This document shows positions 15,426 through 24,025 of a DNA stretch of 64,000 bases, piece after piece. Each line of letters starts with the position of its first letter. Position 1 is the first letter of the stretch. The notes under the pieces are model-generated. The model did not search any database. It had not been told where the DNA came from and worked only from the letters and a program-made list of their open reading frames with translations. The stretch spans positions 13,800 through 77,799 of the forward strand of contig DATJFH010000124.1 of NCBI GenBank assembly GCA_035495815.1, given 5' to 3'. The stretch comes from DATJFH01 sp035495815 (lineage in GTDB: Bacteria; Acidobacteriota; Terriglobia; Bryobacterales; Bryobacteraceae). A program made the position numbers and the translations under genes.

Positions 15426-16077
15426 TCTGAACCAAATCGTGCTGGACGCATTCCGTCAAGCGAACGGAAATACAGGCATCCAGGGCGATGTGCAGAATCT
15501 CGTCCAGGAACTTGTGCCCCGCAGTGGAGACAATCTCTCATCAGCGTTGACGGATGCGTCACGACAGATCGACGCATTGCGTTCGGTAAACCAGACGCTG
15601 TCCGAAGTACTGAAAAACAATACGCAGGCGGTGGTTCAGAACTCGGCGGCGCAGAACGGCAAGGGCGCGGCGGGCACGGTCGGCAGCATCGCCTCAACAA
15701 TCCTTGGAAGCGGGCTGGGGCTGGTTCCCCTGATCTCGTCCTTGACGCATCTTTTCGGTGGAGGAAATTCGGCCCCCGCCCCGACATCTATTCCCTATGT
15801 CGCCCCCAATCCGCTGCGGCTGGATCTGGGTGACACAGCTCAGAGCACGCGCGGAATCGGTTCGTTCGCTCCGATCGGATACGGACAGAACGGACTGCCG
15901 CGGTTGACGCAGGAGGAAGGAGCAGCACGCAGCCCCGCGGGAGCCGCCCACATCTCGATCCAGGTGAATGCGATCGACAGCCGGTCGTTCATGGATCACA
16001 GCTACGAGATTGCACAGGCAGTGCGGCAGGCGATGTTGAATTCACATTCGCTCAACGACGTAGTGAGCGACCTCTAG
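15412..16077 (+). CDS. Very short tail tape measure protein
   Basis: This 221-aa protein sits directly after the chaperone pair, where the tape measure is always encoded. The middle has a hydrophobic glycine-rich stretch (GAAGTVGSIASTILGSGLGL). The end (ISIQVNAIDSRSFMDHSYE, AQAVRQAMLNSHSLNDV) closely resembles the C-terminus of phage tape measure proteins. Typical tape measures are 600-2000 aa. At roughly 0.15 nm per residue this one would set a tail of about 30 nm at most. A strong AGGAGGAGGG ribosome binding site precedes the ATG. The frame is intact, so shortness is not due to a visible break. Confidence 0.7.
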   Translation: MAGSNLNQIVLDAFRQANGNTGIQGDVQNLVQELVPRSGDNLSSALTDASRQIDALRSVNQTLSEVLKNNTQAVVQNSAAQNGKGAAGTVGSIASTILGSGLGLVPLISSLTHLFGGGNSAPAPTSIPYVAPNPLRLDLGDTAQSTRGIGSFAPIGYGQNGLPRLTQEEGAARSPAGAAHISIQVNAIDSRSFMDHSYEIAQAVRQAMLNSHSLNDVVSDL

Positions 16078-16085
16078 GACGCTTT

Positions 16086-16445
16086 ATGGCAGACTTTCCC
16101 CTATTGAAAACCGGCTCGGTCATGCAGTATCCGGCGGCATCGGCGATCCGCTATTCGACTCAGACATTGAAGTTCGTCGACGGCTCCGAACAGCGTTATC
16201 GGGATTTCCCGGCGCCCCTGCGCGAATGGGTCATCCGGCTCGATCTGCTCGACGAAACAGAACTCAAAGGGCTGGAGCAGTTCTTCCTCGACCAGCAGGG
16301 CCAGTTCGGCAGCTTCGAGTTCACCGACCCGGCGGACGATACGGTTTACCCGGACTGCAGCCTGGTGATCGACGACCTGAATTTCACGGTAAGCGGAGAA
16401 CGTCGGGGCCGTACCGCGATGGTGGTCCGGGAGAACAGGGGCTAG
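16086..16445 (+). CDS. Small tail-tip protein (first of two paralogues)
   Basis: The 119-aa protein follows the tape measure, where distal tail and tail-tip subunits are encoded. It opens with FPLLKTGSVMQYP and contains REWVIRLDLLDETELKGLEQFF and GSFEFTDPADDTVYP, a pattern like the DUF2460-type tail proteins of RcGTA and related phages. The next gene shares the opening motif and layout, so the two are likely a duplication. No enzymatic motif is visible. Confidence 0.6.
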   Translation: MADFPLLKTGSVMQYPAASAIRYSTQTLKFVDGSEQRYRDFPAPLREWVIRLDLLDETELKGLEQFFLDQQGQFGSFEFTDPADDTVYPDCSLVIDDLNFTVSGERRGRTAMVVRENRG

Positions 16446-16446
16446 C

Positions 16447-17244
16447 ATGCTCTGCTTCCCTCAACTATCGACCGGCGCGCTGGCTCAATATCCGATAGAA
16501 AAGCGCCGGCTGACGCGAACCGTAATCAATCAGGTTCTAAGCGGCGCCAGGCTCAAGCTGGCGGATCCGGACGCGGCCGCCGTGGAATGGACACTCGACT
16601 ACCAAACACTGACAACGAGCGAACGCGGCTCAATCGAGGACCTGTTCCACGCCGTTGAAGGGCGTCTGGGTGAATTTCTTTTTCTCGACCCGACCGACAA
16701 CCTGCTTCAGTGGAGCGAACAGCTCGAGGAGCCTGTCTGGGAAAGAAACCTGCTGTTGGGAGTCACCGGATCGTTAGAGGATCCCATGGGCGGCGCCGCG
16801 GCGAGCCGGCTGTCGAACTCGGGCGCGGCTTCGTTATCCATCGAGCAGACGGTTAACTGTCCGGGCTGGTTTCATTATGGATTCAGCGTTCAGGCGCGGA
16901 GCGATCAGAATACGCAGCTAAGGCTGACTCGTTCGACCCTGACTCAGACCGCAGCTTCGGTATTCAACGTCGGGCCGCAATGGAAGCCGCTACTACTCTC
17001 GGGGAATTTCGGCGGGACAGAGGAATCCGTTCGATTCGGAATTGAAGTCGGGGCGGGCAACTCGGTCGATATTTACGCCGTCCAGGTCGAAGCGCAGCCG
17101 GGAGCGTCGGGCTACAAGAAGACGTTCTCGAGAAGCGGCGTCTATTCCCAGGCCCGGTTTATGGATGATTCCCTTTTGATTACGGCTGACGGTCCGGGCC
17201 GGCATTCCTGCCGGGTCCGAATCACAGCACGAGTACAGGATTGA
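16447..17244 (+). CDS. Tail-tip protein with C-terminal beta-sandwich extension (second paralogue)
   Basis: The 265-aa protein starts 1 bp after its paralogue's stop. Residues 1-100 repeat the layout of the preceding protein (FPQLSTGALAQYP; LTTSERGSIEDLFHA; GEFLFLDPTDNLLQWS). Residues about 100-230 add a beta-sandwich-like domain (NCPGWFHYGFSVQARS; VDIYAVQVEAQPGAS) resembling carbohydrate-binding modules, which would suit receptor contact at the tail tip. The last part returns to a short tail-protein-like segment. The role is inferred from position and the paralogy. Confidence 0.55.
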   Translation: MLCFPQLSTGALAQYPIEKRRLTRTVINQVLSGARLKLADPDAAAVEWTLDYQTLTTSERGSIEDLFHAVEGRLGEFLFLDPTDNLLQWSEQLEEPVWERNLLLGVTGSLEDPMGGAAASRLSNSGAASLSIEQTVNCPGWFHYGFSVQARSDQNTQLRLTRSTLTQTAASVFNVGPQWKPLLLSGNFGGTEESVRFGIEVGAGNSVDIYAVQVEAQPGASGYKKTFSRSGVYSQARFMDDSLLITADGPGRHSCRVRITARVQD

Positions 17245-17248
17245 GGCA

Positions 17249-20200
17249 ATGCCCACCATTTTTGAACACAAGGAACTGGCGGCGACCGAGACGCCGATGC
17301 TGCTCTTCGAATGCGAGCTGCGCGGCGGCCAGACGGAGCGATGGAGCACGCACCGTGTGACGTCCGAAGGGGCAAGCTATGCCCCCAGAGTGCTGCGGCA
17401 CAATCTGTTCGAGATGCAGGCGGCATCCAACCTCGGTGTGGACGCCATTCCCAGGGTGTCGATCACGCTGGCCAATACGGACTCGCACTTTTCAGAGATC
17501 GAGCGATCGGTGGGATGGAAGGGGGCAAGCCTCACGATAAGGTTCGTCTTCTTCAAGCTGAAGGACGGCGAGCCGGAGACCGAAAGCCTTATCCTCTTCA
17601 AGGGCATCGCCAATCCACCGGACGAAATCACCGAATCGACGTTTCGGCTGTCCGCAATCAATCGCATGAGCATGCAGCGGGTGCTGTTGCCTCCCGTGCG
17701 TGTGCAGAGGCGGTGCCCGTGGGACTTTCCGTCCACTCACGACCAGCGGCAGGAGGCCGTCACCGGCGGGGTGGAGGGGATCTATTCGAGATACTTTCGT
17801 TGCGGCTATTCACCTGACATCGATCTGGGAACCGGCAGCCTGAACGGCGGCGTACCGTACACGTCGTGCAACTTTACGCGGGCCGATTGCGAGGCGCGCG
17901 GGATGTTCCGGGAGGACTCGGCACTCAACCCCACGCGGAGATTCGGTGGCGTGGAGTTCGTCCCCGCCTCGATTCTCGTGCGCAGTTACGGCGAAAAGGG
18001 ATCGCACGTTTCTCCTGTCGCGGAGAACGCCGCGTTGTTCAACGATTTCGTTCCACTGGTGTATGGAACGGGATGGCACTCGCCCCTGATCGTGTTCGCC
18101 CGAAATGACGGCAACCTAACGCGGATGGAAGTTCTGCTCTGCATGGGCGAGATCGAGGGCGTGCTCAAAGTGCTGGTGAACGACATCGAGATCCCGCTGG
18201 GACAGGCGGGGGCGAACATGACCGGCACGGGCTGGTATCGAGTGGTGAGCCCTGGTAACCGTACGGGAACTTTCAACGGAGATTTCGCGGACAACGCCGG
18301 AAATCCCCTGGGAGATCCTTACGGGAGCATGGCGGTCCTCTCAGTGGTGGTTCCGAACCGCATCAACGACGGACGCTCCCTGCCGTCGGTCAAAGTGCTG
18401 ATGCAAGGCATGAAGCTGCCCGTGTACGACCAGGATGGGTCTGCCGCCGGCTTACAGTTCTCGAGCAACCCTGCCTGGGTGCTGATGGACGTCCTGAGAC
18501 GGAGCGGCTGGACCTTGGATGAGCTGGATGTGACCAGCTTTGCCACCGCGGCAGCCTACTGCAACGAGCCGATCGACTCAAGCGATCTCTATGGTAATCC
18601 GGTTACTGTTCCAAGATTCCAGTGCAACCTGATCCTCAAGACCCGGCGAACCGCGTCCGACCTGATCCGTGGGATTCGCAACGGATCAAGATTCTACCTT
18701 ACTTACGGCTCTGGTGGCCTCTTGCAGGCCCGAGTGGAGAACACGTTGGCTCTTCAGCAGCCGGTTAAGGCCGCTTCGAGTAACAGCTCCGGCCTACTGG
18801 CGGGAGGATGGCCGAGCTACGAGTTCGGAGACGGATCCAGCGGCTACACGGGAATCCTACGGAAGGCCAATGGGGAACCGAGTCTGCGTTTGTGGTCACG
18901 CAGCACAGCCGACACTCCAAACCGGTTCTCGGTGGAGTTTCAGGATGCGTTCAACGAATATCAGCAGGACAGCCTATCGGTGGTCCACGTGGAGGACGTG
19001 ACTCAGACGGGACAGGAGATCAATGGGCCGTTTTCCGTTCTGGGACTTCCGCATTACGACCAGGCGGCGCGAATTCTCAAGTTCAACCTGGACCGATCGG
19101 TGGAAGGAAACACTTTCGTCGAGTTCGAAGCGAGCGTTCGGGCGGTCGGCATCCGACCCGGCGACATCATCACGCTGACGTACCTGAAGGAAGGGTTCAT
19201 TCGCCAGCCGTTCCGAGTGATCGGAATTGCTCCAGGCATGAATTACCGTACCGCTACGATCACGGCTCAGCTTCACAAGGACAGCTGGTATAGCGACACG
19301 AACGGCCAGGGACCGGGAGATGGACGCCGGGAGGAGGAGGCGCGGCTGGGGCTTCCACGCCCGTTGATCGGAACGGTAGTCGATTCGCACGGGAATGTCC
19401 AATTCGGAATTACCGAGACCTCGACCGGTGAAGCCGATGGCGGGGCAACGATACAGGCAAACGTGAGCTTCTCGCGGCCTCCGGAGCTGGTCATCAACCG
19501 GATCGGAATTCCCATCGTGGGCCTGGCGCCTACATTCGGCAGCGATGGAACCCTGGCCGGCGATCAAACTCTCTATTACGCGGTGAGCGCGGTGGATGGC
19601 ACGGGCGCCCAAAGCGGGCTTTCTTTTGTTGTCCGAGCGTCGATTCCAAGCAGCGGGAACAATAACAGTGTCACGATCACGGGACTCAGCTTCTCAGACG
19701 CGACTACTGCTTTTCACGTTTACCGCGGTCCAAATCCGTCGGAACTCTTCCGGATCGCGTCCGATCAGCCGAAGGCAACCCAGTTCAAGGACACCGGTCT
19801 GGTCATTCAGGTGGTGTCTCCTCCCGATCCGAACTACGATCATGCCAACTTCTATTGGCGGCGCGAATTGCAGCCGGAGTACGCGGCCACCATCCATTCG
19901 ACAACGACAGTCGGGAACAATTCCCTGCAGATGGCGCCGGACGGCTACCGGGGCTCGGTAGCACGGATCACCAGAGGGGCGGGAGCGGGCCAGGAGCGCG
20001 CCGTCCAAGGGAACACCGAGACTACGGTGACGGTCACGGCAGCGTGGGATAAGGAACCGGATGCGAGCAGCTACTTCGCCCTGTCGGAATCTGGGTGGCG
20101 ACCGGGCGCGGCGGCAAGCGCAAGTCCGGTTCAGTTCGATATCCCGAACCACACCGGAGAGACCATCCAAATCAGCGGTCGCGCTGCGAATGCGAACGAC

Positions 20201-21169
20201 AAGGAGTCGCCGGCGGAACTGGCGACGGTGACGCGGTGGGTAATCGGCGGGGCGTCCGGAGGCGCGGATGGAGATGTTCCGCCAATTCCCGTGTTTGGGA
20301 TGAGCCTGATCCCCTACCGAGGCGGTTATCTGGAGGTGGGGGGCATCGCTTTTCCCAACCTCACCAACACTCAAACAATTTTTGCCGCCACGTTCACCAT
20401 CTACTACTTCGACGAACTCTCCGGGCAGCCTCAAACGGGTTTGAGCGCGGATATCGGAGCCGGTGATCCGGCGATCGCCCTAACGGTGGCCGGTTCTTTC
20501 CAGCCGGGGTCCTTCGTCGAGATCGACTCGGAGATCCTGCGCGTGGACGAAGTCCAGAACGGTGGCCTGCAGTATTTAGTGACGCGCGCAATGCACGGGA
20601 CCACGGCAGCCGGCCACCTGGCTTCAGCGGTGGTTTACCCGCTCCAAACCAAGGTAGCCATCGCTTCCTTTGCACCCGGCTTTTTTGGAAGCCTGGCAAG
20701 CGGGGAATGGGGAATGCCGGTTCTTTTGCCCGACGCGCGCGTCACCAGCGCCGACCTGTTTGTAAGCAACTCACAGGGAGACAGCGAAACGGCGTCAGTG
20801 GCGGTGACCGGAACCGTCAATCGGGGATTGCGCACTCTTTCCGGTGGGCAGTATACGCTGCAGATCGACGGGTTTCTCTCTATTGAGAACGGCGCGACAC
20901 CCGACCTTCTGATCGAGGCGTCGCATTCGATCCGCGATATCTATGCGGTCGTGAGGCAAGCGCCGACAGAGAGTCCCGTCACCATCCGAATCAATCAGAA
21001 CGGAAGCGAGTACTGCACGTTGACCATAGCCGCCGGCGAGTTGATTTCGAATTCGGTGGACGGTCGTACGCTGCCCTTGATGATCAGTGGAGCCCGGATC
21101 AGTCTCGACATCACCGGCGTAGGAGAGACGAATCCGGGATCGGATCTCACCGTCATCGTTCGGCTGTGA
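17249..21169 (+). CDS. Tail hub/tip protein with N-terminal four-cysteine domain and fibronectin-like repeats
   Basis: The largest gene of the module (1306 aa). Residues about 1-240 resemble DUF2163/lambda gpL-type tip proteins, with cysteines 156, 185, 207 and 214 and a following RRFGGVEF; in lambda gpL the equivalent cysteines hold an iron-sulfur cluster. Residues about 240-690 look like a gpJ/GTA-type hub. Residues about 740-1010 contain fibronectin-like modules (AFHVYRGPNPSELFRI). The remainder is beta-rich and may bind receptors. It thus appears to combine L-like and J-like functions in one chain. It begins 4 bp after the preceding gene. The general tail-tip role is likely; domain limits are estimates. 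Confidence 0.65.
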   Translation: MPTIFEHKELAATETPMLLFECELRGGQTERWSTHRVTSEGASYAPRVLRHNLFEMQAASNLGVDAIPRVSITLANTDSHFSEIERSVGWKGASLTIRFVFFKLKDGEPETESLILFKGIANPPDEITESTFRLSAINRMSMQRVLLPPVRVQRRCPWDFPSTHDQRQEAVTGGVEGIYSRYFRCGYSPDIDLGTGSLNGGVPYTSCNFTRADCEARGMFREDSALNPTRRFGGVEFVPASILVRSYGEKGSHVSPVAENAALFNDFVPLVYGTGWHSPLIVFARNDGNLTRMEVLLCMGEIEGVLKVLVNDIEIPLGQAGANMTGTGWYRVVSPGNRTGTFNGDFADNAGNPLGDPYGSMAVLSVVVPNRINDGRSLPSVKVLMQGMKLPVYDQDGSAAGLQFSSNPAWVLMDVLRRSGWTLDELDVTSFATAAAYCNEPIDSSDLYGNPVTVPRFQCNLILKTRRTASDLIRGIRNGSRFYLTYGSGGLLQARVENTLALQQPVKAASSNSSGLLAGGWPSYEFGDGSSGYTGILRKANGEPSLRLWSRSTADTPNRFSVEFQDAFNEYQQDSLSVVHVEDVTQTGQEINGPFSVLGLPHYDQAARILKFNLDRSVEGNTFVEFEASVRAVGIRPGDIITLTYLKEGFIRQPFRVIGIAPGMNYRTATITAQLHKDSWYSDTNGQGPGDGRREEEARLGLPRPLIGTVVDSHGNVQFGITETSTGEADGGATIQANVSFSRPPELVINRIGIPIVGLAPTFGSDGTLAGDQTLYYAVSAVDGTGAQSGLSFVVRASIPSSGNNNSVTITGLSFSDATTAFHVYRGPNPSELFRIASDQPKATQFKDTGLVIQVVSPPDPNYDHANFYWRRELQPEYAATIHSTTTVGNNSLQMAPDGYRGSVARITRGAGAGQERAVQGNTETTVTVTAAWDKEPDASSYFALSESGWRPGAAASASPVQFDIPNHTGETIQISGRAANANDKESPAELATVTRWVIGGASGGADGDVPPIPVFGMSLIPYRGGYLEVGGIAFPNLTNTQTIFAATFTIYYFDELSGQPQTGLSADIGAGDPAIALTVAGSFQPGSFVEIDSEILRVDEVQNGGLQYLVTRAMHGTTAAGHLASAVVYPLQTKVAIASFAPGFFGSLASGEWGMPVLLPDARVTSADLFVSNSQGDSETASVAVTGTVNRGLRTLSGGQYTLQIDGFLSIENGATPDLLIEASHSIRDIYAVVRQAPTESPVTIRINQNGSEYCTLTIAAGELISNSVDGRTLPLMISGARISLDITGVGETNPGSDLTVIVRL

Positions 21170-21172
21170 CCC

Positions 21173-23989
21173 ATGCCAGAAACCCTCCAGAAGTTGCGCC
21201 CGGACCGCGACCTGCAGTGCTATTTCCTGCGGCCTTCGGCCATCGCCGCGATGAGTCAAGCCAGCGCGACCGGATATACAGTGTCGGGCGGCTGGAGACA
21301 ACAATTCGATTGGGCGGTGATCGAATGGAACCGCGACAATACTTTCGAACATCCGCTGCTGCGCAATCTGCCTGACGGCGATCTCAGCGGAGTGCAACTC
21401 ACCTACGACGAAACACGGGAGAACTGCATTCTGCTCGACTCGACTCTGTACCATACGGTTGACTGGCCCTATCTGCGTGTCTGGGCGGAATCGGGTGGAT
21501 CCGAGCAGGTCTACTTCGTACCGCTGAAGGCGCACGCGACTCCGATCGAGGGCAGCTACGTGCCCGCGTCGACGACATTCACTCTGGGGGGGAGTCCCAC
21601 GGTGAACGACTACGTGGAGCTGTCATGGCTCAACGAGCACTATTACCACCAGATGACTTCCGCCGACTCCCTCGCCAGCGCGGTTCACGCGCTCTCCGAT
21701 ACGATCAACGCTCTCTCTCCGACTATGGCTGCGTCCTATGACGGATCTGAGCTCACGATTACGTTTCTAGGCGAGAGTTCGACGCCTGGAACGCGGGAGA
21801 CCCCGGCAGCCAGCACGACCGGCACGAACGGGAATCTTCTAGGCGCTTACACCAGCGTGTCCGGAGCAAAGACGGAGAGCTGGTCGCATAGCTCCCGTTA
21901 CTTGAGCGGCGGCACTTCGCCCAGCAAGTGGAGAGTCGTTCTGAATTTCGGTTCGCTGTCGGGCTATCTGGTATCGACTCCGGGTCCCGGCGATTCACTC
22001 GAAACCGTCCCGACAAATTCAGTGCGAAAAATGCGCTGGACGTATGCGGCCGGCTTCCAGATCGGGGCATATCAAAAGTCGGAGTTCCAGGTTACGACAT
22101 CGAATTGGACTGTCACCGGAACGGATTTGGCATACCAGGTGGCGGGCAGTCAGAGCCGCCGCGTGGAAGATGACTCGACGGACCTGAGCTACAGCGCCGG
22201 CTGGTCTCAATCCAGAGGAAATTTCTCCGGAGGGTCGATCCACTATACGACTCTTAACGGGAGGGCCGTCTCCTACACATACACGGCTCCCCAGAATCAT
22301 CGTCTCTATCTTGGAACGCGTAAGGCGGCCGGCTGCCCGGAGATCACGATCACCGTGGATAGTCAGAGCCGAACCGAGAATCTCGCCATAGCGGGAGAAG
22401 ATTCCCTGGTCCGAGTCCATCTTGGAGAGATGGCCGGCGGAGTCGCGCACACCGTGACGGTTACACACGCCGGATCCGACGGGTCGTACTTCTATTTTGA
22501 TTTTTTCGAGATTGCCGTCCCGGCCGTCAATCTACCCGAACCCCCGTCCAACGCCAGACTGACTCTGGCGACCGACTGGGACACGGATCATTCGGTGGCG
22601 CTGCCTGCCGAGCGGACCGCCTGGCTCATCAAATCGCTGGGTTTTGAAGGCCGTGCCAATCACTATGTGGGCGCGCTGTTGTTCTACGAACTGACACCGC
22701 AAGGATTCGGGTATGCCTCCGGCACGGTCACGTTCACGGGAACGCCGATCTTCAGTGAGATAACGGAAGTATCCGTTGGCCTGGACGGATCGGTTGCAAC
22801 TCTGCAACACGTCAACCTGGTCACCGACGACGCCGCCAGCGTGGCCAAAGCCTTCGAGCTGATCATTAACAACGGGTACACCGGCATCCGCGCGGAGGCG
22901 AGCGGAACCGTCCTTACCCTATTCGCTCGCGCCATGGGTGAAGCCGGCAACTCAATCAGTCTCTCGGCCAGTGTATTGGCAGCGGATCCGGAGACCGAAA
23001 CCTTCTTTGCGACCTCCAGCGGCGAGAACTTCACGGGCGGCGCAGACGGTGTCTGGCGAACCGACCTGGACGCGACTCCGAGAATCAACCGGGCGGCGCG
23101 GGACTGGAGCCGGAGTTTCTTTTCCGCTCTTCGATCCTATGGAATCGACGTGGCCGCCGCGTTCAGCATGGAATTGCAGCACGGCGACCCGTCCCCGGAA
23201 GCGGGCATTGCCCAGCGATACCACGATGGCGAAGCTGTACTGTTGACCACACCGGCGCTTCAAACCAATTTTTCGCCCACGAGCCTCGCGTTCTGGAAGC
23301 AGGTCTACGCCGATATGGCGGGACTGATGGCCGATGCCGGATGTGTCCCGTATCTGCAGTTCGGCGAAGTCCAGTGGTGGTATTTCGTCTGGGACAGGGA
23401 CTCCAACACACCTCATGACAGCCTTCCGTTTTACGACGCTTTCACGACGTCCACGTTCACCGCTACGTATGGAGGCGCAATGCACGTGTTCACGAACACT
23501 GCCGAAGATCCGGCGGCGTATCCAGAGGAAGCGGCGTTCCTGCCTGGATTGATCGGCTCCTTCACGGACCAAATCATCACCTTTGTGCGCGGGACGTATC
23601 CAAATACTCGCTTTGAAGTTCTTTACCCGCCTGATGTCAATGATTTTCCCTTGACTCGCGTGATCAATTTGCCCGCGCAGTGGACGCCGGCTACCCTCGA
23701 TTGCCTCAAGACAGAGAATTTCACATACACAGGCTTGCGCAATATGAATCACGCCAAAAACTCGATCCGTCTCCCGATGGACCTGGGCTTTCCGGCGAAC
23801 CGGGCCAGCCACCTGGTCGGCATTGGAGATTACACGACACCCTGGCTGCGAGAGTCCCGAGCGTCCTTGGCCGAGGGAGTGGAATCGGTGGTGCTCTTTG
23901 CACTGGATCAGTTCTGCCTCATCGGGTATCCTGCGCCGCTCGAGCGGTCTTCCCGGCGCTGCGCTTTCATGGGAACCGTAGAGTTGTGA
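21173..23989 (+). CDS. Large tail protein with C-terminal glycoside-hydrolase-like domain
   Basis: The 938-aa last gene of the module starts 3 bp after the hub stop. The first 450 residues are beta-rich and serine/threonine/glycine-rich, like a tail fibre. From about residue 640 the sequence becomes alpha/beta with SFFSALRSYGIDVAAAFSM, VPYLQFGEVQWWYFVWD and a late VVLFALDQFCLIGYP. This is the look of a TIM-barrel glycosidase with acidic residues at strand ends (E in QFGEVQWW). RcGTA also carries a GTA-TIM domain in its last large tail protein. Activity on a cell-surface polysaccharide is a guess. No start alternatives are needed. Confidence 0.6.
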   Translation: MPETLQKLRPDRDLQCYFLRPSAIAAMSQASATGYTVSGGWRQQFDWAVIEWNRDNTFEHPLLRNLPDGDLSGVQLTYDETRENCILLDSTLYHTVDWPYLRVWAESGGSEQVYFVPLKAHATPIEGSYVPASTTFTLGGSPTVNDYVELSWLNEHYYHQMTSADSLASAVHALSDTINALSPTMAASYDGSELTITFLGESSTPGTRETPAASTTGTNGNLLGAYTSVSGAKTESWSHSSRYLSGGTSPSKWRVVLNFGSLSGYLVSTPGPGDSLETVPTNSVRKMRWTYAAGFQIGAYQKSEFQVTTSNWTVTGTDLAYQVAGSQSRRVEDDSTDLSYSAGWSQSRGNFSGGSIHYTTLNGRAVSYTYTAPQNHRLYLGTRKAAGCPEITITVDSQSRTENLAIAGEDSLVRVHLGEMAGGVAHTVTVTHAGSDGSYFYFDFFEIAVPAVNLPEPPSNARLTLATDWDTDHSVALPAERTAWLIKSLGFEGRANHYVGALLFYELTPQGFGYASGTVTFTGTPIFSEITEVSVGLDGSVATLQHVNLVTDDAASVAKAFELIINNGYTGIRAEASGTVLTLFARAMGEAGNSISLSASVLAADPETETFFATSSGENFTGGADGVWRTDLDATPRINRAARDWSRSFFSALRSYGIDVAAAFSMELQHGDPSPEAGIAQRYHDGEAVLLTTPALQTNFSPTSLAFWKQVYADMAGLMADAGCVPYLQFGEVQWWYFVWDRDSNTPHDSLPFYDAFTTSTFTATYGGAMHVFTNTAEDPAAYPEEAAFLPGLIGSFTDQIITFVRGTYPNTRFEVLYPPDVNDFPLTRVINLPAQWTPATLDCLKTENFTYTGLRNMNHAKNSIRLPMDLGFPANRASHLVGIGDYTTPWLRESRASLAEGVESVVLFALDQFCLIGYPAPLERSSRRCAFMGTVEL

Positions 23990-24025
23990 TTTCGGACGTT
24001 CCCGCGTTATTGTTTTGATTCAACC

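Larger units (their letters stand above)
7255..23989 (+). mobile_element. Phage-derived head-tail structural module (prophage remnant or GTA-like locus)
   Basis: Fifteen plus-strand genes lie in canonical late-gene order: TerS-like, TerL, portal, scaffold, P22-type coat, small protein, connector, tail completion, tail tube, tail-assembly chaperone pair with a -1 frameshift site, short tape measure, two tail-tip paralogues, tail hub, and a large tail protein. Missing from the window are integrase, repressor, replication genes, head protease, holin and endolysin. No flanking tRNA or att-like repeat was seen. The right edge falls 36 bp before an ABC transporter gene; the left edge probably lies between 7050 and 7212. 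The size and completeness of the morphogenesis genes, all with intact frames, argue for selection rather than decay. Confidence 0.85.

Noticed and set aside
23971..24003. GGGAAC/GTTCCC inverted repeat with T-rich sequence after the last phage gene
   Set aside because: Only a 6-bp stem with a 21-nt loop, too weak to call a terminator.
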